Shown: piece by piece, positions 1 to 10,939 of the stretch
Layout of the letters: every line of letters begins with the position of its first letter
How positions within the stretch are numbered: position 1 is the first letter of the stretch
Assembly (NCBI GenBank): GCA_035610365.1
Contig: CM069433.1
Location: 171,570,882-171,634,881 of the forward strand
DNA: 64,000 bases
Source of the DNA: Aquatica leii
Lineage: Eukaryota; Arthropoda; Insecta; Coleoptera; Lampyridae
Direction of reading: 5' to 3'
Program-made: the position numbers and the translations under genes
The notes under the pieces: model-generated
Told to the model about the DNA's origin: nothing
The model's input: the letters and a program-made list of their open reading frames with translations, nothing else
Databases searched by the model: none

Positions 1-56
1 CGTTTATGTTGCTGTATTTCAGGCAAGTGCCTTTGTTTCATTTTTGGCATGTAACA
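1..56 (+). repeat. 3' end of a dispersed LTR-like repeat
   Basis: The first 56 bases align with 7256-7311, the last part of the solo-LTR-like insert in the hAT pseudogene, with a handful of mismatches. Both copies end in an ATGT-ACA type terminus. The rest of this copy lies to the left of the window. It is treated as a fossil; no coding part is visible. Confidence 0.6.
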
Positions 57-299
57 AGATAATGAGCAACATAATGCAATCTAAATTTCTAACAAGAGAA
101 ACTAAAAGACATAAAGGTTTTATTGAAAAAACATTGTGGTGAGGCCTAACATACAATAGAAACTCACAAAGATTACGCTAAAGTTTTGAAAAAACATTAT
201 GATAATACAGAAGAATTAAAAAATAGTAGCAATTTATGTGAACCTGTTGGTGAAACTCTCAATGTAGAAGTGTAATTATTATTTTTTTTTATAAAGCAC

Positions 300-1066
300 A
301 CCTTTTATATATCTTTGCGTGCAATGGGATGGGAAACACAGAATAATTTTTTTGAAAATTATTTCACCTATGTGCCTATAGTAAAGAAACTGAAAACTGA
401 GAATACCGTTGCTTCATTCACATCAAAAAAGATTGAAATAATTTAAAGAGTGACAAAACTCTAACTTATGATGAACGACTACACATTTTCTAGTATGGGC
501 ATTTGCATTTGTAAATGGATAAACAACAAAATTGTTCATCTTGCATTATCTACCTCTCTCAAAAAGATAGATTAAAGCAGCTTATGTAATCAAAAATTAC
601 AACCTTTTTATGGGTGGTGTCGACCATGCCGATAGGCGTCGTGTTTTTTAAGGATTGAATAGACATTCAAACAAAATAGTCGCATCGCTACCTTTAGGTC
701 ATATTGGTTATAACCTTTGTCAATGCCTATATCATATATTGTGATACCATGAAAAATATATTCTTATTCAAATTTTGTAGAAGTGTTTTGTTATGGCTTA
801 TAAATCATAAAAAAATGTAATATTCTTCAAAAGACGTTCGACAGAACCAATGCAGGCAGAACCATCTAAGTAGCAATATGTAAAGATGTTGTAATAAAGG
901 ATCACGTCGGATGAAGTACGTAGATACAAGAAAAAGATGTGAGGTATGTAGTAAGAAACAAGTACAATCTCGACCTCATTTGCGATGCGCAACATGGAAG
1001 GTATTCTTGTGTTCCAATGAAAAAAAATTTGGAGATTACCATAATATTGCAGTTAATTCTAAATAA
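300..1066 (+). pseudogene. Decayed piggyBac transposase, catalytic core to C-terminal zinc motif
   Basis: Translated in shifting frames, this stretch keeps the order of piggyBac landmarks. A FENYFTYVPIVKKLK segment (about 345-395) matches the family DNYFTS...LL..LK block around the second catalytic aspartate. KWINNKIVHLALSTS (about 510-555) matches the W-DNK-V-ST block. FMGGVDHADRR (about 607-640) matches the MGGVD-D block with the third aspartate. A Cys-rich tail (RCEVCSKK, then RCATW and FLCSNE, about 935-1025) matches the C-terminal zinc-binding domain, ending at a TAA at 1064. Many stops and frame changes make it non-functional. The N-terminal half is not recognisable, and the first 300 bases could belong to it or to something else. 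It is more degraded than the piggyBac copy at 61.7 kb. Confidence 0.75.
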
Positions 1067-3070
1067 TTTATATATTTTTTTATTGGTTCTACATTACAAC
1101 AAAAATAAAGTAAGTTTGTATGAGTTTTTTAGCTGAATTTTCATAATACGCTTCTAAAGTGAGTAAAAAATGTTGTCATTGTACCCTAAAAAAACTTGTT
1201 TTGCATATTTAGCTTTATTTTTGCAATGTTATTTATTTAGTCATGTATTTTAACTGACTTACGTAACATTATCTCATTTAAATATCTGTAAATGCGTTAC
1301 CTTCCAGTTATTTTGTATTTTCAGTGTGTTCGCATAAAATGTCTAGTTCTTAAAATAACAACTTAATTTTACTACGTCTTATGTGATAACATTATTTTGT
1401 ATTTATTTTTATTTGTAGTGTCAGCAAATTCCTGAGAAGAAGTGTGTAGTTCTTCGAACAGTGAATTAAACATAACATGTTTTTTATTTTAGTTTGTTAA
1501 CGGTGCCAACAAACTATTTACTGCAACAAATTCGTAATTTTCGATTAATTCGGCTAAAATTTTTGATTTTTATGAGTGTTTTATTAGAGCCTTTATTTTG
1601 ATTTTTTGCTTGTAGTTATTGATGCTATAATTTCATCTTCTAAATTAATAACCTATTAATTAGAAACACATTGTAATTATTTACTGATTTGTAACTAATA
1701 AACATTTATTTTGGAATATCTGATGTACTATATATATTATTAAGCGACATGGACTGTATAAATAAATGTAGACATGTTTCTAAGTACTCAGGCAACAAAA
1801 CTTTAATTAACAAACATATTTTTGATTAGTTGTTAATAAAAACAATCACTCAATTAAAAAAAGTTGTGGTTAACGGCAGTATAGCTAAGCAGATAATAAA
1901 AAAAGAACAAATATTATCCTGGACCAACAAGAAAATTTACGTATGCTGCTTGTTGGCATTTATCACAGTCGTCTTACATTGAAATTGCTATAATTCCTAA
2001 ATAATTGAAAAAAGTTATTACATTTTTGAGATCACTGTTAAATTCTTATTGTAAGCTTTTTTATGTGTAATAAAAGCTATGTATGTTTTACTGCTGTTGT
2101 ATTATTTGTTAGCTGTTGTTGCACGAAGATAGTGCAAACACATAAAACCACTTCGATTAACACTCAACTTTGAATAAATTGTTTTGCTATTTATTATTTA
2201 AAATTTTACTAAGTAGTAATAATGATCTTGATAATTTTAAAACAATATAAAAACTATTAAAACAATAACATAAATATTTTTTAACATTAATAAAAGAGCG
2301 TTGGTATTAAAACAACAATCAACATTTATTTAATTTTGACACTACAACAAAACCTATTACCTTTTCTATAACAGTTAGAAAAAATCGAAATATAAAAATA
2401 AACACAAAAAAGTTATGTCATTCCATAAAACTTTTATATGAATCTTAGAATCATATTTAAAGTAGATTTTTTTATCATAGAATAGCGCAGAAAATCGTGA
2501 CTGAATTTCTTATTTATATCTACATTAATTTTTTTATTTCTCTTCTTGTATGTCATGAATTTTAGATAAAATGCTTTGGGATGTTTCTATATACGATTTT
2601 CTATTGATGTATAAGATTATTTCTATTGTACGAAAAAGCGAAACAAAGATAATTTTAAAGTAAACAGAATTTCTTTCGTTTTATTTTAAAAAGCTTGTTG
2701 TGATGACGTGTATGTCTTTGAGCTTTATGTAAAACATTTGTAGAATATATAAAATATGTGTGAGTACACTCACGGTTGTAAAAATATAATGTTCTTGTTG
2801 TATATTTTTACATAAATCTAATTATTAATGTACAATGTCAAAATTTTCAATAGAAAATGAACTCAGTTTTGTTTTATGCAATTATTTTTATAAGTATATT
2901 GAAGTTTTTGTTACATCTTAGTACTACAGTATTTAAAAAACTTTCTTGTAATGCTGTTGTTCATGATCTAAAACAACAAACATAATGATAATCATAACAG
3001 CAATAAATTATTATTGCATTTATGTTTAAACTTGTTTACATAGTGAAACGTACAAAGAATTATTTTCAAG
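1067..3070. other. AT-rich spacer, nothing recognised
   Basis: About 2 kb of roughly 75-80% AT with short homopolymer runs. No coding similarity, TIR pair or tRNA fold was seen. A short palindrome GTGTGAGTACACTCAC lies near 2759-2774, after a TATA-like stretch, but has no further support. Confidence 0.5.
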
Positions 3071-3073
3071 TCC

Positions 3074-3189
3074 GAAAACTTTCGCGAAGTTTTTGTACAT
3101 TTCCGGAATGTTCACTGAAAGATACAGAACATTTGCGAACGTTTTACCAAAATGTATAAATGCAGTGCAAACAAATCATAGGGCAGTTG
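3074..3189 (+). promoter_or_regulatory. Heat-shock-type promoter: HSE arrays, TATA box, initiator
   Basis: Heat shock factor binds inverted GAA/TTC units spaced five bases apart. Three arrays in that phase are visible: TTCGCGAAGTTTT at 3081-3093, a perfect three-unit TTCCGGAATGTTC at 3101-3113, and GAACATTTGCGAACGTTT at 3127-3144 (TTT standing for TTC). A TATAAAT box starts at 3155. A CAGTT initiator has its A at 3185, exactly 30 bases downstream of the first T of the TATA box, the usual arthropod spacing. The element order and spacing are seen directly; heat inducibility is inferred from the known HSF site. A leader exon with a splice donor follows. Confidence 0.65.
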
Positions 3190-3350
3190 TTTCCGTAATT
3201 CGAAGACGGTAGTGTTAAGAAGATTATTCAAGTTTAAATAAATAAGTGATTAACGCGTGTGAGATAAATATACGGAGTATAACCTTGTACGTGACTTAAG
3301 TGTAAACAAACAATAAGTGTTAAATCGTTATCCACGGATTTTATCTTCTT
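3185..3350 (+). other. Putative noncoding first exon with splice donor
   Basis: From the predicted start at 3185 the sequence runs 166 bases to a consensus donor, TTG|GTAAGT, with GTAAGT at 3351-3356. It has no long reading frame, so it resembles a 5' untranslated exon or the start of a noncoding RNA. Insect Hsp90-type genes carry a leader intron like this, but no Hsp coding exon was found in the window. The next obvious acceptor downstream is TTTTAG at 4951-4956, just before hAT transposase sequence, so a chimeric transcript is possible but unproven. Its conservation in two further copies (3.6 kb and 40.07 kb) shows that it belongs to a repeated unit. Confidence 0.45.
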
Positions 3351-3567
3351 GTAAGTGATATAAATTAGTGTAAATGTTTTTATTAAATATCCTTAGCTTT
3401 AATTAATTCGGTTAGTTATAAACGTGTACATATTTTTTTTTAGTATAAATAAATCAATTAGTTTTAATAATAATCGTTACAATATATAATAAGTTCATTT
3501 ACAAGAAAATGCTTAATACTGTCGAGATTATTAATCGGCTATTAACCAATTAAATTTTATTTAATAA

Positions 3568-3860
3568 TGAAACATTCGCAAAGTTTTTGTAAATTTTGAG
3601 AACGTTAGTGTTAAGAAGATTATTCAAGTTTAAATAAATAAGTGATTAATGCGTGTCAAGATAAATATAACGGAGTATAACCTGGTACGTGACTTTAATG
3701 TAAACAAGTGTCAGTGTTTAGATAAATAGAAGTTATCCGCGGAAATTATCTTTCGGTGAGTGTACTATATAAATTAGCATGTTTTTATTAAATATCCTTA
3801 GATTTAATTAGTTTCGGTTAGTTGTAAACGTGTAAATATTTTTAGTATGAATAAATTACT
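3568..3860 (+). repeat. Second, promoterless copy of the leader unit
   Basis: From about 3568 this repeats the unit at 3080-3450: the same TTCGC-AAGTTTTTGTA block, TTAAGAAGATTATTCAAG, AGTGATTAA-GCGTGT, a GTGAGT donor at 3756-3761, and the following intron start with ATTAAATATCCTTAG. About 70 bases that carry the perfect HSE and the TATA box in copy 1 are missing here, so this copy looks unable to start transcription by itself. The two copies lie in direct tandem order about 400 bases apart, which suggests local duplication. Confidence 0.65.
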
Positions 3861-3869
3861 TTTAATAAT

Positions 3870-4945
3870 CGTTACAATCAGTTAAATGGGATTATAATAA
3901 ATACAATATTTGCACTAAAAATACATAATTTCAAAATCCGTTAAATTTTTTAAAATAAACATTTTGTAATTCTATTCTTAAAAGAAAATGTTTAAATTTG
4001 TTTACACAAAGTTAATACCTGCAAGGCATAAATAAATGTACACATATCTTGCAAAGTTAATCTAAAAAGCATTTAACCTAAATTTCAAAACTAATTTAGA
4101 GAAAAGTGTATTTGTAATCATGTTTGCTTTATTTTGTTTTTAATAAGAAATTACAAAAAAAATTACAAAACAAATCTTTATGTACTTTTAATTTTAAAAA
4201 ACGTCATATTCTAAGGCAAGTGAAAAAATAGTTTCTGAAAAAGAACAGAAAAACATTTCCAGATAAAAAAATATGTTTTGAAATTTAACAGTAATATTAA
4301 ACTACATTTTTATTACTTTAAAAATAACGTGTCTTTGATTTTCAACATACGTAAAATGTTTCATAAAATTAATTTTAAGATCGCTTGTAATGTAAATCAA
4401 TTTATATCAACAGCTAAACAAACGTTTTTTTAAAGTAAAAAAAACTACAACAATTCGAATTTTGTCAGCAAAAAATGAACAGTTTTGCTTGTTGTCAGAA
4501 ATCAAGATGCGTGGTTACCTAATTGCAAGAGAAAAAAGAAGATGAAACAAATAAACGAAACGACTAGATTCTGAAGAAAAATAAACAATACCAGCAATAT
4601 CAAACGTTAAAAATAGTATATTATAATAGAAACGTCGAAGCGGGCCTTTAAAACAAGTGCGACGAGTTTAAAATCACGATGACATCGATTAAAGAATCCG
4701 TAACGTAACACATGTACACAAAACAAAAATAAGCACGACGAATGTGTTAAATGACAAGTTTTAGCAAGCTTGTTTTGATTAAATTGCACAAGTTTGATGC
4801 ATTAAAAGAAAAACAAATTAATTCTTTATAAAACTTACGCGTTTATTTTACTATCGACTAAAAAGCGGTTAAGAAAAAACCCAGTAGCACATTTAACAAA
4901 TAAAAAAACACTGCATTAAGATACATTATTCATTTTTTATTAATT
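3870..4945. other. AT-rich spacer, nothing recognised
   Basis: About 1.1 kb of AT-rich sequence. Short reading frames on the minus strand (for example 4607-4789) show no family motif. If the leader exon at 3185 is spliced to the hAT exon, this would be its intron. Confidence 0.4.
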
Positions 4946-4956
4946 TTTACTTTTAG

Positions 4957-5758
4957 GTATGACTTGTCATTACATCTATGATGATTTTACTAGGAAATCC
5001 CATGTTCTGGGTTGCAGGAAAACGAAATCAAAAAATACTCATTCAAAAATTGCTTCTATGATTTGTTCTATAATAAAAGATTTTGAAATTGGCATTGGAA
5101 AAGTAACGCATATTGTAACTGATAATGCTTCTAATCTTGGAAAAGCTTTTCGGGTTTATAATAACAGTATCAACAGTGATGACACTTGTCCAGATTGTCT
5201 TTCAATAAATGTTAACGACAGTCTTTTGAACAACGATGGTAGATGTCGGTATTATAATTTTTAGTTTATATTTTAATAAATTTGTTATTAAGAAAAAGGA
5301 ATAATAATGGAATTCAAATTTTGGATATTGAATTAGCTTTAAATATAATCCCAAAATACACTAATGACTATATGGCTGATGATAACAATGTCTTAATTTT
5401 ACCAAATCAAATGACTTGGTTCATACTTTGAATCTAGTAGCTACCAACGAAGTAAGGAATTTTTCAATAAAAAATTTGGAGTTCAAAAAAATTACAGATC
5501 AGCATTTGGTAAGCTGCAAGCATTTTCAAATCTGATCAGTTGCAATGCACTGACGTCTGATGTAGTAGCAGAATTATGGTTGTGCAAATTTCCAGTACCT
5601 ATACTCACAAGATGGAATTCAAATTTTGACTGTATAAGAAAAGTTTGTGATCAAAAAAAAAAAAAAATTGATATTTTTGATCAGTGGAAAGTACTAAAAC
5701 CCAAAGCATGGGAATGGAAATTTTTGAAAGAATATTAAAAGTTATGGAGCTTCTAGCT
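4957..5758 (+). pseudogene. hAT transposase pseudogene, left part
   Basis: hAT transposases cut and paste DNA with an RNase H-like DDE domain. After an acceptor-like TTTTACTTTTAG, the frame from 4959 reads YIYDDFTRKSHVLGCRK and then THIVTDNASNLGKAFR, the family TDN-SN-AFR block that carries a catalytic aspartate. Later fragments in other frames read TLNLVATNEV, AFGKLQAFSN, PILTRWNSNFDCI (the W-N/S-T/F-D block) and EIFERILKVMELLA. The frame changes several times and has stops, so it is dead. The BED finger that normally starts the protein is not visible. The coding sequence resumes exactly at 7312 after an insertion, restoring ELLA-YSLDKLQ. Confidence 0.85.
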
Positions 5759-7311
5759 TGTAACCATCATTTAAAATTAAATGATTGGTTGTTTGATTAT
5801 TTGCGTAAAAGACCCGGTATTTGGATTGACGTTATTCATTTCTTTGTTTTCAAGTGCATTCTCAGTACATTCGTACTTGGTTTCTTTGTGAGTTCAATCA
5901 AATGACGTGGGAATGAAATTATTATTTTAATTTATTAGACAGCTTAATCTTTACGACAGTAATGTAATATAATATTTTGTAAATCTGACATTTTTACGTA
6001 GCAACCAAATGCCGTGGTCAAATACTACGATTTTGACGATATTTGATCTGTTTGCCTCCTTGTCGCACTTCTTAATGAGATTGTTTTCGTTTTTGAAGTT
6101 TCAAACACAGCCTTTGTGGAAATAGTAGTCGAATAAGTTTATACATAGATGTGTTTTTGGTAATAAGAGAGTTAGAAAGTCGGTCAACAGTAGTCAATAT
6201 GTTTTAGTAAGATAGTACGTTGGTTTTGGGGTGGTAACCACATCCCCTTTTAGAGGAAGTAATATACCGAACGCGTGAATTTTTAGTGCAGTTAGTGGAG
6301 TGTTACTCCAAATTCGTAGAATCTACGTTTTTAAGTAAATTTCACGCGCTTTCGGTCTATGTTTTACGTAGTGTAGAACCGTGTTCGTCGAGTGTTACGA
6401 CGCGGTTACATCTTCACCTAGGTGGCGGCTCTTAAAAACCTCCCGTTGGTACATAGTCCTTTGGGGATACGTTCCAACGTTTCTTCCCGTATACAGCTGG
6501 CAACCCAGAATCAACCACAAGTTCTTTCCTGGAATTACGACGACAGTTCAAGGTATTTACTTTGTACCGATTATTTAAATGTGGTGAAATTTTTGTTTAC
6601 GCGATTGTGTTTTAAGCTTTGGGATTTTAAGTAAAATCAGAAGTCTCGCGAATTAATGTATTTACCGATAATGTAATAATAGTTAATAATAGACGAATTA
6701 TTTTTTTTTATATTTAAGTAACTTCTATGTAATGCGCACACGGCCGTGATTTAGGTAATTAAGATTTACCAGTGTTGTTATGTTTTATTTCTTTAATATT
6801 TTGGTTTGTTTTAATTTTTTTGTGCATTTATTCAATTAACTTTAATTCTCGTTTTTTTATTATTAAACATTCATTTTACGTACATTTTTTTTGTTTTGTT
6901 TTGTTAATTTTAATACTATATTTTATTTTTTTTAGTGTTCAAATAAATGTTAAATAGTTAAATTGCAAACAAGCTTTTAATTCCGTCCGCCTCGGCGTTA
7001 CGTGAATTCTGTTTTTAGATTATTTCAGATTTTAGTAAGATACACTCTATTAAGGTAAGTCCATTTAGAATGTATCCTTCAGGAGCGGGCTTGTGGTTGG
7101 CGAGGGCCAGAAGTCCATTAAGCTTTACTCCTTCCTGGCGCCCTTTGATTTTGACTTTATTACTTTTTGATTTTGTGTTTTAGTCAAGTTTTCCAAATTA
7201 ATCACGAAATTCTGAATAGAACCCACCCCATCTTCACTGAGCAGCGGCATAACACCGTTTATGTTACTGTATTTCAGGCAAGTGTATTTGTTTCAACTTT
7301 CGGATGTCACA
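5759..7311. mobile_element. Solo-LTR-like insert inside the hAT pseudogene
   Basis: The 1553-base segment begins TGTAACC, ends TGTCACA and is flanked by AGCT at 5755-5758 and 7312-7315, a 4-base target duplication. Removing it joins the hAT reading frame exactly, so the edges are secure. The TG...CA ends and the 4-base duplication are those of an LTR retroelement, and no coding region was recognised, so a solo LTR is the simplest reading. Its right end has a second copy at 1-56. The ends resemble those of the young LTR element at 50.37 kb (TGTAACG...TGTTACA). It is a fossil, younger than the hAT copy it interrupts. Confidence 0.75.
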
Positions 7312-7830
7312 AGCTTATTCTTTAGATAAATTGCAGAGCGAAAATGTTTGTTTCCTAGGATATGTGGCGCCTACCATCATAATGATACACCAAAATTTAT
7401 CCAGCATAACAGATTTGAAACAATGTAACCCGTTAAGAACGGCAATCGTATTAGGCCTTGAAAAAAGGTTTGCTCACTTTTTTAATTTAAAAGATCCAAA
7501 AGCGAAACCTTTTGTACTTTCGGTTATGAGCCATCCAAAGCTTAAAACAGAATGGATTCCCGAAGACCACTTGACGTTTTGTAAAGAAATGTTCAAAACC
7601 GACTTACACATTATTAATAAAAACTCGACAGCAAGAAGCAGCAATCCCGAAAGTTCGACAGACAGTTATGAGAGCGACAATTTCTATAGTTTTTTAAGTG
7701 TATCACAAGATTCAAGTTCAAAAAGTATAGAATTCCGTGATTTAATTTTTACACCAAGGAGAAACAAACTTAGCAATGCACATTTTAAAATGGCAATAAT
7801 GTGTCGAAGTTCGTAATGAAATAATAAAGT
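7312..7830 (+). pseudogene. hAT transposase pseudogene, right part
   Basis: This is the continuation of the hAT copy. It reads YSLDKLQSENVCFLGYVAPT, then LRTAIVLGLEKRFAHFF and FVLSVMSHPKLKTEWI, the segment that follows the insertion domain in the common insect hAT family (LQG...CF.G...PT, then RF, then HP.FK..W). The frame stays open for about 165 codons and stops near 7816, with an AATAAA-like signal at 7822. A Ser-rich end follows where the C-terminal dimerisation domain should be; that domain is not seen here. Whether it was lost or lies in another exon cannot be told. Confidence 0.8.
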
Positions 7831-8212
7831 TTTTTTTGTGTTTTTCTTATATTTTTAGTTTCTGCTTATTCTGTTTCTATGCACATATAGTGTTCTTCCG
7901 TTAGTCAATTTAAAAAGCGATTTGCGTAGTTTTTATTCTTATGTGATAATAAATATCATGTTTAAATATCTGCTGATATTAATCTAAGTACAATCCACCT
8001 GTGAGAGGGAATCATCTCAAAAGTTAAACTTTTTGAAAGTCACGTATTTTGGCCACAATATTCCAAGCCGTATAGCGTAAATAACCATGTAGATATATAC
8101 ATAGATGACTAGTAATTTTAAAGTATTTTTCGCCAACTTGAAAACAATGCGCTTCTTATTAGATTCAGAAGAAAGTTATAAAGTAAAAAATGTTTAAAAA
8201 CAGCCAGAAAGT
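7831..8212. other. AT-rich spacer
   Basis: About 380 bases between the hAT remnant and the Mutator-like element. No feature was recognised. Confidence 0.4.
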
Positions 8213-10654
8213 GTTTAGCAAAAGCCGTAGAAAAAAACCGCGGAAAATAAAGCCGGCGGAAAAAAAACCGGGAAAAAAAAGCCGGCGGAAAAAAAAGCCG
8301 CGGAAGAAAAAGCCGGTCTATTTACTAGAATAGTTTTTGGCATTTATAGTTATTTGTATACCAAGGAAGGAAAGTGCATAGTTCTGACAAGGTCGTATAA
8401 TTTTTTTTAAATACATTTCATTCATTTTTATAATTATTTTTTATTCTAGTAGGTACCTATCTACATATCAATCACTCCGGTCTAAATCTAATGGTATAAC
8501 TAATAGCTCTCAAAAAATCTTCTACACTGCGCTCGCCATTTGCGTGTTGCCGACAAAGATCTGCCAACCGTGATTGCATTACTTCGCAAGCATTCCTTTT
8601 CTTCTTTTTTTGAGTTACTCCAAGATTTTGTTGTTCAACCTTGGTGCAGTCTGCAGCAACCTCTTGCTGCATCTTTGTGATTAAAGTTCACACAGAAGGA
8701 TGTTTATGTCCAACTAGATTGGAGAAGCGGTTGTTCCATCCTTCTGTTTGATTGTTTGTGCGATCATTTCCCTCTAATGTGGCGGTGTTAACATTCCACA
8801 ATTCTGGTGGAAACATCGCCGAAATGTTGCGCATTCCAATCTCCCCGCCCCCCCATTTGCTTGATTACCAAGTTGCCTAAAGGTTCCGGAAACGTTAATA
8901 GTATCAAAGTAATTTAAGAGATCTTCAGCTTCCGGAGGTACAATTTCTCTCAAGTACGCCATACCTTGTTGTATATCACCCAGAGGAAGAAACGCCAAAC
9001 CGTCCATCATCCCGCAAAAACGGTTGAGATGATCGTTTTCTCTGTATTGGATTTTAAGACCCAATTGTTGAATTTTACGATGGGTGTTTTGAGCCAAATG
9101 ATAAAAACACCTCCGTATGGTAACATGTTCTCCAATAACAGTTTTGACGGCATCCATTGTAGCTTTCTCGAAGTTTAAGTGAATCGCCGTAGGGTCGGGA
9201 TACAGGTCTCGGTGGCTACACTGATCAATGATACATTGTAGCATCTCTTTATACGTACTTTGAGTTTTCCTTTCTAATAAACAAAAAGCTGCCGTGATGA
9301 AAATTCTATTTACTCGAATCCTTATTACATACAACTCCAAGAAAAAGGATGGTGCAAACTAAAAGTTTCCGTCTTTATACCACTATGTTGCCTCTGAAAG
9401 ATGTTGTAAGGCCGAATCCGTAGCAAAAATAATTATTCTCTCTGGAGCCTCGGGACCATTATCACTCAACAAAAATCTTTCAGCCTGGATTCCTCCGGTA
9501 ATAGTCCATTCACCTAGAAAAACATATAAATAATTATTCACATCAACATGTGACTAAAAAAATGATCGGTGTACCTTCAATGACAAGGCTTCTTAAAGTT
9601 GCTGGCATCTGCGGAACATTTCTGGAGTTTTAATTCCTGAGAGTTATCCTTGTAGAATCTTCTAAAAGTATTTGTGCACGCGTGGAGATTTCTAATGATT
9701 CTACCGCTTCTGCGAAAATTTGCACGGGCTTGGCTAAAGTGTCTTTGGCCCTGGCTTTCATGTTTTGCAACGTTCTTGCTACTTTCACGGACTCCACATC
9801 AGTAGGATGATTGTGTTAATTTTTTAACAGGATTGGTTTTATCCACACTAGTGATCAAAGAACCCGTACACTAGAAACAAATAATTTTAGTTTTTTGGGC
9901 TTGTAAAATTTGACGGTGCACATAAATATCAGTGCTACTAGTCACCTAAACATTTTAACAATTGATTAAATCTTAAGAATTATTAGTCATTAAACAAAAC
10001 TTACCTTAAACGAACTAGATTTAGAACATCTCCATCGTACAAACCCTTTGCAGTTCCTATGTAATACATACATATATCCTTCATAGCACACTTTGCCACA
10101 ACCTTTATTCGACTTTATAATTTCCATGATGCGACCGCTACCAAAGAAACTAACAATATGTTGAAATTTAAAGTATTCAATATATGAGTAATTATCTTGG
10201 TAATTTACTAATTGCCTTCTTCTGTTCAATACAATGATCTAATGTCTAGTTATCTTGAGTATTTGGAATTTCTAAACATCTGTATTAATCACTAAACGAC
10301 GGTAATTATACAGACTTGGTACCTGACCAGTTACCTACATTCAACAATTTTCAATAATGCAATTTGATTTAAAATGAGATGGGTACTTAACATTTTATGT
10401 GGCCTTCAAGGAAATTCATTAACCCATATCGTCTGATTTCCAAAGACCTAAATTAGTTTTCACATTCCTTATAGCGCGTTAAATTTAGTGGAATATTTAA
10501 GTGTCAGAAAATGCTTTTGGCCTCTAAATTTTCGAGGACTTTTTGTCCAGGAATCAGTTCCAGTGGGAATTTTGTGAGCGGCTTTTTTTTCCGCCGGTTT
10601 TTTTTCCGGCTTTATTTTCCGCGGCTTTTTTTCCACGGCTTTTTTTTCCTAAAC
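8213..10654 (-). mobile_element. Mutator-like (MULE) DNA transposon with GC-rich TIRs
   Basis: Both ends carry the same long inverted repeat of purine runs broken by GCCG and CCGG motifs: 8213-8317 on the left and 10577-10654 in reverse on the right, each starting GTTTAG followed by G/C and an A run. Shared blocks include AAAGCCGT and CCGCGGAAAATAAAGCCGG. Between them, on the minus strand, lies a MULE transposase with a FLYWCH finger. The long TIRs and the gene content agree with the Mutator superfamily. No clear 8-10 base target duplication was seen at the edges I chose, so the true ends may differ by a few bases. Confidence 0.8.
8472..10229 (-). pseudogene. MULE transposase gene with FLYWCH zinc finger, several exons, decayed
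   Basis: On the minus strand the parts run in family order. 10229-9990 is a FLYWCH finger (CYEGYMYVLHRNCKGFVRWRC). About 9860-9560 holds ARAKDTLAKPVQIFAEAVE, common in insect MULE proteins. About 9520-9350 reads GEWTITGGIQAERFLL and IIIFATDSALQHLSEA. 9340-8774 holds the catalytic core (LYVIRIRVNRIFITAAF, IHLNFEKATMDAV, IRRCFYHLAQNTHRKIQ). About 8790-8690 has RTNNQTEGWNNRFSNLVGH, and 8672-8472 is the C-terminus (ADLCRQH...FLRAISYTIRF). Gaps between blocks may be introns, but stops within blocks (for example after LSEAT near 9390) show decay. The domain order is seen directly; the exon limits are inferred. Confidence 0.8.
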
Positions 10655-10750
10655 TGGGAAATCCTTGAGTTTTTTAAAACTTGGATTTTACACGTAAACT
10701 TAATCTAATTGAACCCATTTAGAATCTCGTGAAAAAAAAAATTAATTATT

Positions 10751-10936
10751 AGAAAGCTAGCTCGAAATGCATTTTTCGATTTAATAAATAAAAATTTGGC
10801 AAAGCAGCGCAATTATGTGTTACATATTTCTGAAGAAATATAGAAAACAGATAGTAGAGTTGATCAAATTGTGGAAAGTTTGACGTTTGGAGTGAATAAT
10901 AGCGATTTAGACGAGGATGATAAGGAAACTAAATAA
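10751..10936 (+). pseudogene. Orphan coding-like fragment, family unknown
   Basis: One frame reads RKLARNAFFDLINKNLAKQR, one stop after ISEEI, then RVDQIVESLTFGVNNSDLDE and ends at TAA 10934-10936 followed at once by an AATAAA-like signal. Amino acid use is protein-like and the acidic end looks like a true C-terminus. It lies just outside the right TIR of the Mutator-like element. I do not recognise the family; another transposase tail is the most likely source. Confidence 0.35.
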
Positions 10937-10939
10937 AGT

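Noticed and set aside
939-1136. 65-codon plus-strand frame as a gene
   Set aside because: It is a shadow frame over the Cys-rich end of the piggyBac remnant, which reads in another frame.
3185-4956. Hsp90 gene
   Set aside because: The promoter and leader would suit it, but no Hsp90 coding sequence is present on either strand.
6381-6957. Several open frames inside the solo-LTR-like insert
   Set aside because: They overlap each other, have hydrophobic or random composition and match no known protein; the insert is best read as noncoding.
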